Shown piece by piece: positions 57,496-64,000 of a stretch of DNA of 64,000 bases (position 1 is its first letter; every line of letters begins with the position of its first letter). Position numbers and translations under genes: made by a program. Origin of the DNA: Drosophila miranda. Lineage: Eukaryota; Arthropoda; Insecta; Diptera; Drosophilidae. The DNA lies in NCBI RefSeq assembly GCF_003369915.1, contig NW_022881658.1:1-64000 (forward strand), written 5' to 3'. The notes under the pieces were generated by a model that had not been told where the DNA came from, made no database searches, and was given only the letters and a program-made list of their open reading frames with translations.

Positions 57496-60465
57496 TAATT
57501 CCCTTTAATCAAATCGCTTTCTGGAATGCTGCTGGGCTTCCAAACAAACTCCCTGAACTTAACGCTTATTTGGCAGGCAACAGTATTGACATCCTACTGA
57601 TATCGGAATCGCATTTAAAAGAAGACACAAACCTCGTGATAGATGGTTACCACGTCTACATGGCAAACCACCCGTCGAACCGGAGCAGAGGAGGAGCCGC
57701 GGTAATCATCAAGTGCAACATCCCGCACATTTCCCTCGCACCAACAAGAGAGGACTCCATCCAGATGTGCACCATAGCTGCAACAACAAAAAACCATCAA
57801 ACAATAAACATTGGTGCGATCTATTGTCCACCTGCACACGAATGGATTGATACACAATTTAAACAGGTATTTGACTCTCTAGGTAGCAGATTTATCGTAG
57901 CTGGGGATTGGAACGCCAAAAGCCAGTGGTGGGGCAATGCAAGATCCTGTAGAAGAGGGGCTGCACTTCTGAAATGCATCCAGGAAAACGACCAAAACAT
58001 ACTGGCCACTGGATCCCCCACCCACTTCCTTCAAATCGACGACATATGCCGTCTGCTATAGACTTTGCGGTTTATAAGGGTATTAGACACAATTTAATCC
58101 ACATCGAAACATCATATGACTTAGGTTCAGATCACAACATGCAAATTATTAGACTCCTCCTGAGACCTGAATATGGAAAAAAGAAGATACTATTACCAAA
58201 AAAATGCAAATATCAGAAGATTTCAAGCTCACCTAGAACAGCGAATCCATCTGGAGACTGAACTTCACAACGGCGACGACATAGATGATGCAGTGGCTAT
58301 CCTTGAAAAGAACATTTACATTGCAGCTGAATTGGCTTCGCAAACCTCAAGTAACCAGCACACAGTGTACGGACCGCAAAGCTTCCATCTTGACTCGCAA
58401 ACGCTGAAAGCGATCAAGATCAAAAGAATTCTCTGCAAAATCAACCAAAAAGATAGGTGCTCCAACCCCCTCATTGCACGCACTATCAATCAGCTGACTA
58501 ACAGAATACGTAAACGGATCAAGCTGCAAAAAGACAAACAAATGAACAGACTGCTACACGACATTGACCCAACTGATAGGTACAGCATGCAGAAACTGTG
58601 GCGGCTTACCAACACAATCAAGAGACAGCCCATCCCAAATCTGCCAGTCAGAAGGCACGTTGCGGAAGGGCAGCAAGCTCCTGCTGAACCTTGGTGCAAA
58701 ACTACGGAGGAAAAAGCTGAGGCCTTTGCGCAGCACCTGGAAGCACGTTTCACGCCAAAGATCACGGCAGACCTAGAAGACAGAGAAGAAATTAACGCAG
58801 TATTACAAGATAACGGTCCAGATGAAGCTGCTCAAATAATCAGACTGTGACCATCCAGGAACTCAAATCGGAAATTAAGAAGCTCAAGACGAAAAAGGCA
58901 CCCGGTTTCGACAGTATCGACAATCGCGTCATTAAATCTCTGCCAACATCCGCCATCGAGTATCTGCTGTTGATATGCAACTCGGCTCTGCAGTTCGGCC
59001 ACTTCCCAAAGTCCTGGAAATGCGCAAAAATCTCAATGTTAAGGAAGCCAGGAAAGCCGAGTGATAGCTTGAGTCCTACAGACCATCAGCCTGCTTACAG
59101 GCTTCTCCAAAATCCTTGAACGCCTCATCCTCAAACGACTTTTTGAAGAAGAAAGCTTTGCCATGGCTATTCCAAACCATCAATTTGGCTTCAGAAGTCA
59201 GCACTCAGCGGAACAGCAAATCGGACGAGTCACGCAATTCATCCTCAGATCCTACGAAGCGCAGCGGCATTGCAGTGCTGTGTACATGGATATCCAGGAG
59301 GCCTTTGATAGAGTCTGGCATCAGGGTCTTCTCTGCAAAGTTAAAACGGTAGTACTGACAATCTATACATTCTACTCACCAGCTATCTCTCAGACAGAAG
59401 CTTCAAAGTCGTCTGCTGCAACAACATCACCTCAAGCCTAAAGCACATAACCGCTGGAGTGCCGCAAGGAAGCGTACTTGGCCCCAGTACTCTACAACCT
59501 TTACACTGCCGACATGCCGCAGCCACCAAGACACGCAAACTCAACCCAAATGCTAGCAACGTACGCTGATGACGCAGTATACCTCGTATCTGCCCCAAGT
59601 CCAAACAAGCCAACGAAAATGTGGAGCGGCTCCTGGCTGATGCATTATCATGGTCTAAGAAATGGGGAATAACCATCAGTCTTGCAAAAACTGCTCATGT
59701 TCTACACACTCTCTCACCTGTGCAGCTACACACTCCAGCTCCAAGGTTAGCCGGGCAACTCCTGGCCAAAAAACCCGTCATGCCATACTAGGAATACAGA
59801 TGGATACGAAGCTCAATTTCAATAAGCACGTAGCGGCTGTTGTCACTAAAACAAGGGCCCGGATCAAAAAGCTCGACTGGATCATCGGCAGAAACAGCAA
59901 ACTCCCACTACCTCCAAAGGTCCTCCTCTATAAGCAGCTGATTGCCCCAATATGGCAGTTATGCCATGCCAGTCTGGGGGCCACTGACTTCAAACATGCA
60001 AATGGCAAGCTCCAGACGATCCAAAACAAAGCTCTCAGAGCAATGACAAATGCTCCCTGGTATGTGAGCAACAACGCACTGCATGCGGATCTCCAAGTAG
60101 CAACTGTGGAAGAAGTATATAACAGACTCTGCAGGAACTACTACACTCGGTTAATGCAGCACACAAATTTACTTGCATGTGAGATCGCAACGCACCCATA
60201 CATTCCAAGAAGGCTGGCCAGGCCAAGGTATGCCGCAATGATAGAAGAGCACAATCCAAACAGCAACAGAAGCCTGACAGCCATCCAATCAATATTGCTC
60301 CAAGTCAGACGCGAGAACTGGCTGCGAAATCCGTTTGCAACACACAATATGGAAATCAGCCGCAGTAGCGCTAATGCAGCTGCTACGCAGGCAAATGACG
60401 GCCCCAGCAGAGAACCTGATGATGGACGGCGGCAGCTCCAGAATCCAGATGATGGCGGCGGCTGA
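57470..60465 (+). pseudogene. pol: ORF2 endonuclease/reverse transcriptase, copy C4, many frame breaks
   Basis: At least ten one-base indels against C1-C3, for example near 57503, 57513, 58028, 58198, 58845, 59067, 59082, 59354, 59482, 59604, 59789, 59960 and 60005. Endonuclease and reverse-transcriptase motifs (GDWNAK, AGVPQGS-equivalent DNA, YADD) can be found piecewise. With almost no substitutions alongside the indels, ordinary mutational decay is unlikely; sequencing or consensus error fits better. Confidence 0.85.
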
Positions 60466-60517
60466 AAAGAAACTAAAAACCTTTCTATTCTTCCACAGAT
60501 ACGAAGCCACTTCACCT

Positions 60518-60694
60518 TCACAGAAATTGGTAATCCACATCCAGAATGTCGATGCACTGGACCTCGGCCAGCTTCAGCCCTGTTGATGCTGTCCTGCAGT
60601 CCCAGTTTAGCGCTGACACTCGCAAGGATTCCACTTCGCAGCCGACGACGAGGCCAATAGGCGTAATGATGTTCTCCACGGCCGCATACTCCAC
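60518..60694 (-). CDS. Antisense exon-like open segment in the C4 3' UTR
   Basis: Intact and the same as in C1, although pol next to it is full of indels. Coding unproven. Confidence 0.35.
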   Translation of the reverse strand: MEYAAVENIITPIGLVVGCEVESLRVSALNWDCRTASTGLKLAEVQCIDILDVDYQFL

Positions 60695-60932
60695 CTGAAA
60701 TAATTAAAACAATTTAAAAACAATGTAAACAAAGTAGCAATAAGATTAGTGTTACCCTAGCATCTAGACAAATTATCGATAGCTGTTAAAAAAATACCAA
60801 ATAAGCCAATACCGTAAACAAATGTTACCCTGCCAATTTACAGCCACGTCTGCAACTACATGTAATGTAGATAAGCAGCCGGCGCGAAACTATTTGTAAA
60901 ATATGCTAAAGAGTATAATCAAATAAAACGGT

Positions 60933-61006
60933 TCTCTCTTCATGTCGGCCTCCCTCCCCCCTGCTAATGCAGGTGGCGATGGGAATTGGTTCGACATGAA
61001 GAGAGA
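60933..61006 (+). other. 3'-terminal inverted repeat/hairpin, C4
   Basis: 15-bp arms at 60933-60947 and 60992-61006, same inner hairpin. Confidence 0.8.
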
Positions 61007-61142
61007 CTACCAATTTAGTTCGCAAGACGAACAAGAACAAAAGAACAAAAAACGTGCTCCTAACCAAATTAAAATTAAAATCAAATTTACTATTAAAAAT
61101 AGTACTTTTCCTACTGTTTTTTCGTGCATCTGCTGACCAATT

Positions 61143-63071
61143 ATGGCAGATCGCGGGAATCGTAGGGAAAGGCTAAAAAAGCCGCCCCCCCAATAATACG
61201 CGTGCACAAAGGCAAGTTGCCTGATGCAATAGAAATGAGGAGGTTCTGCGACCACCTCATGGGAGTGGAAAACTATGTTCTTGGACTACCAAGGACGACG
61301 GCATGGTCAGAATTGTATGCCCAACCAGAGAATCCTACAAAAAAGATACTAATGTGCGTTGATGATGACGAGCAAATGCCAGTGATCTCCTCCAGCGAGT
61401 CAGAGAGCGAGCATGTAAGTCTAAATACACACCTTGCCTCCCACCCGGGAAAAACCGCTGTTGAGGTTGAATTCAACAACCAAGGCAAAAGGCCTGCAAC
61501 CCCGCAGTCCCCTCAGCTCAAATGCCCAAAACCAAGCTGCCAAAAAAGTAGTCAAGTCCCCACAAGCACAGCCACCTCAAAGTGCCATGGACTTGACTAC
61601 TGACGAAGATATGACTGACGTAACAGCCAGTTGTTTAACCCGAGAAGACCTGGGCATACCAGCGAGAGTCCCACAGAGAGAGCGAGCGCCAGCAGCGGCC
61701 ACACAAAATGCTGCCGGCCCCTCCAGTGGAGACTCCACACTCCACGACACGCGCTCCGCATCGCCCCTGGGGGCACCTGCAACTGAAACTCGGCCACCCA
61801 AGCCGCCACCAATTGTACTAACCAAAATCACCAATATTACCGCCACTCTTAAAGAAATCTCGCAGCTAATCCCAGCAGAAAAGTTCCACACCAAGACAAC
61901 CTTCGGCAGGTGGACTACGCGTCATGTGCAGTGACGTGCAGTCTTTCAGGGTACTGCAAAGACATTACAGGGACGAGGCCTGTACCACGCCATCCTATTC
62001 CTACCAGCTACAGTCTGAGAGAGGATACCGAATAGTCATTAGGGACCTGCACCACACCACCGAAAGCAATTCGTCACTGGACTACTGGCCAGCCACGGCC
62101 ACACAGCCACTTTCATACGGGGCATGACGAGGCGAGCTACCAATGAGCCCCTCAACATGTTTGTAGTTCAACTTGAACCAAGGCCAAACAACGCTGAGGC
62201 GTTGAATATCACAAATATGGGCGGCCAACGAGTCAAAGTCGAGGTGCAGAGGAACACCGGCCCAGTTGTCAGTGCCACAGGTGTCAACGCATTGGGCACA
62301 CCCACAATTACTGCAGAAATGACTTCGTGTGTGTTAAGTGCGCGGGGCAGCACTCCTCAATAGTTTGCCAAAAACCCTTGCAACAGCCGGCTAAATGCGC
62401 AAACTGTAGCGGCCCCTCACCCAGCCAGCTACAGGGGCTGCACCGCTTTTAAAAGTGCAGCGCTGCGCAAGAAGCCGAGCGAACTTGCCCAAGCAAACAA
62501 GCTGCTACATGACCTGGGCATGCCTGCCCTTCCAATGCCTAGAAACCGAAGCCAAAGCCGACGTCGTCGTCAGCCAAGCAAACCACGCACTCAGCAGATG
62601 AACGCCCTTAGCTCCCGTACACGAGAAGAAGCACCCTGCACGTCAAAGCAGGCCTTGAGTTACGCTGCTGTCGCCAGAGCGAGCCTCCCAGCGCAGCAGA
62701 AACTACAACAACAACGCAGGTCGAGGTCAAAGAGGAAGCTGACTCCAAGTACACGCTTGCAGGAGCAGCTCATAAAGCACCTCAGCCGAAATCGCTCCAA
62801 GAGCGCAGGCCGATTTAAGAGCGCAAATCGCCCGCAAGGCAGCAACAACAACAACAACAATAAGGCTGACCTCAGCAGCCTAAACGAGAAGCTAGACAAG
62901 CTTATCACTCTCCTACAAGTGCAGACGGATCGAAGGAACGAGACAACTAATAACAAGACACAACCCCAACCGAGTCTTGAAGCTAGGCTCTCCATGATCG
63001 AGAAGACACTGTACCGAGTTATGGCACGACTCCGACCACTCACAAATGACAATGAGACCTCAAATGCATAG
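61143..63071 (+). pseudogene. gag: Gag-like ORF1, copy C5, several frame breaks
   Basis: Same gene as C2 gag with about ten one-base indels, for example near 61168, 61180, 61193, 61283, 61293, 61341, 61515, 61900, 62068, 62270 and 62415. The C-terminal part from 62520 is in frame. Substitutions are almost absent. Probably consensus error. Confidence 0.82.
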
Positions 63072-64000
63072 TAATTCCCCTTTAATCAAAATCGCTTTCT
63101 GGAATGCTGCTGGGCTTCCAAACAAACTCCCTGAACTTAACGCTTATTTGGCAGGCAACAGTATTGACATCCTACTGATATCGGAATCGCATTTAAAAGA
63201 AGACACAAACCTCGTGATAGATGGTTACCACGTCTACATGGCAAACCACCCGTCGAACCGGAGCAGAGGAGGAGCCGCGGTAATCATCAAGTGCAACATC
63301 CCGCACATTTCCCTCGCACCAACAAGAGAGGACTCCATCCAGATGTGCACCATAGCTGCAACAACAAAAAACCATCAAACAATAAACATTGGTGCGATCT
63401 ATTGTCCACCTGCACACGAATGGATTGATATACACAATTTAAACAGGTATTTGACTCTCTAGGTAGCAGATTTATCGTAGCTGGGGATTGGAACGCCAAA
63501 AGCCAGTGGTGGGGCAATGCAAGATCCTGTAGAAGAGGGGCTGCACTTCTGAAATGCATCCAGGAAAACGACCAAAACATACTGGCCACTGGATCCCCCA
63601 CCCACTTCCCTTCAAATCGACGACATATGCCGTCTGCTATAGACTTTGCGGTTTATAAGGGTATTAGACACAATTTAATCCACATCGAAACATCATATGA
63701 CTTAGGTTCAGATCACAACATGCAAATTATTAGACTCCTCCTGAGACCTGAATATGGAAAAAAGAAGATACTATTACCAAAAAATGCAAATATCAGAAGA
63801 TTTCAAGCTCACCTAGAACAGCGAATCCATCTGGAGACTGAACTTCACAACGGCGACGACATAGATGATGCAGTGGCTATCCTTGAAAAGAACATTTACA
63901 TTGCAGCTGAATTGGCTTCGCAAACCTCAAGTAACCAGCACACAGTGTACGGACCGCAAAGCTTCCATCTTGACTCGCAAACGCTGAAAGCGATCAAGAT
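63046..64000 (+). pseudogene. pol: ORF2 endonuclease domain, copy C5, partial
   Basis: N-terminal endonuclease part with FWNAAG, YCPP and, after a two-base insertion near 63430 (gatatacac for gatacac), GDWNAK and SDH in the next frame. Continues beyond the window. Confidence 0.85.

Larger units (their letters stand above)
55469..61041 (+). mobile_element. Family C, copy C4, full length with many small indels
   Basis: Full unit. The left end has an extra agaacaaaa before the shared cgtgctcc sequence. The coding parts carry many one-base indels compared with C1-C3, most in runs of the same base, and two more lie in the 3' UTR. Confidence 0.9.
61042..64000 (+). mobile_element. Family C, copy C5, cut by the window end
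   Basis: Same left end as C4 (agaacaaaa insertion). Gag and the first third of pol are in the window. Confidence 0.9.

Noticed and set aside
1-64000. LTRs, terminal inverted repeats or target-site duplications
   Set aside because: None is seen. Copies adjoin directly through A-runs, as expected for non-LTR elements added to chromosome ends.
40312-64000. Family C as a satellite rather than a mobile element
   Set aside because: The units contain intact gag and pol and a retrotransposon 3' end. Tandem repetition alone does not make it a simple satellite, though recombination may have helped.
1-64000. tRNA, rRNA or host protein-coding genes
   Set aside because: No cloverleaf, rRNA stretch or non-transposon protein domain was recognised on either strand by reading.

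Overview
The window is a head-to-tail array of non-LTR retrotransposons of the jockey clade, all on the + strand, with no host gene visible. Every full-length element carries a Gag-like ORF1 with three zinc knuckles and an ORF2 with an APE-type endonuclease and a reverse transcriptase. Uniform orientation, oligo(A) junctions directly against the next element, 5' truncations at junctions, and short nested 'tags' at 5' ends are the hallmarks of a Drosophila telomere built from HeT-A/TART/TAHRE-type elements. The Drosophila assignment is an inference; I cannot name the species. If the usual polarity holds (3' ends toward the centromere), the chromosome end lies to the left and elements get older to the right.

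Layout. 1-32945: family A (gag about 763 aa, pol 1109 aa, 3' UTR of about 2-3 kb), with copies A1 (5' end outside the window), A2, A3 and A4, plus two 3'-UTR-only fragments: Y (6575-8004, diverged) and A2b (15816-17316). 32946 to about 34066: X, the 3' end of another family. About 34067-40311: family B, one copy, 5'-truncated inside gag, with a one-base frameshift in pol. 40312-64000: family C (gag 641 aa, pol 1000 aa) as five units of about 5.55 kb; C1 is truncated inside gag and C5 runs off the window.

How the parts work together. ORF1 would package the RNA and target it to chromosome ends. ORF2 would reverse-transcribe it onto the end. The 3' UTRs hold the 3' hairpin, the AATAAA signal and probably the promoter for the downstream neighbour. 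In family A the 5' tags are short copies of the element's own 3' terminus, as expected if transcription starts in the 3' end of the upstream neighbour.

Most unusual features. (1) The family A 3' UTR contains a 171-173 bp dimeric repeat whose antisense strand is a regular series of 52-nt introns with good splice sites, alternating with 31- and 37/38-nt exons. (2) Copy A1 lacks exactly one 169-nt GT...AG segment that the other four A 3' UTRs keep, as if a spliced RNA had been reverse-transcribed. (3) The 3' UTRs of A, B, C and X carry GC-rich antisense open segments that appear to share short motifs. (4) Each family ends in AATAAA followed closely by a different hairpin.

Both window ends are rich in one-base, mostly homopolymer, indels. 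This points to consensus error rather than biological decay, so the broken frames in A1 gag, C4 and C5 should be treated with caution.
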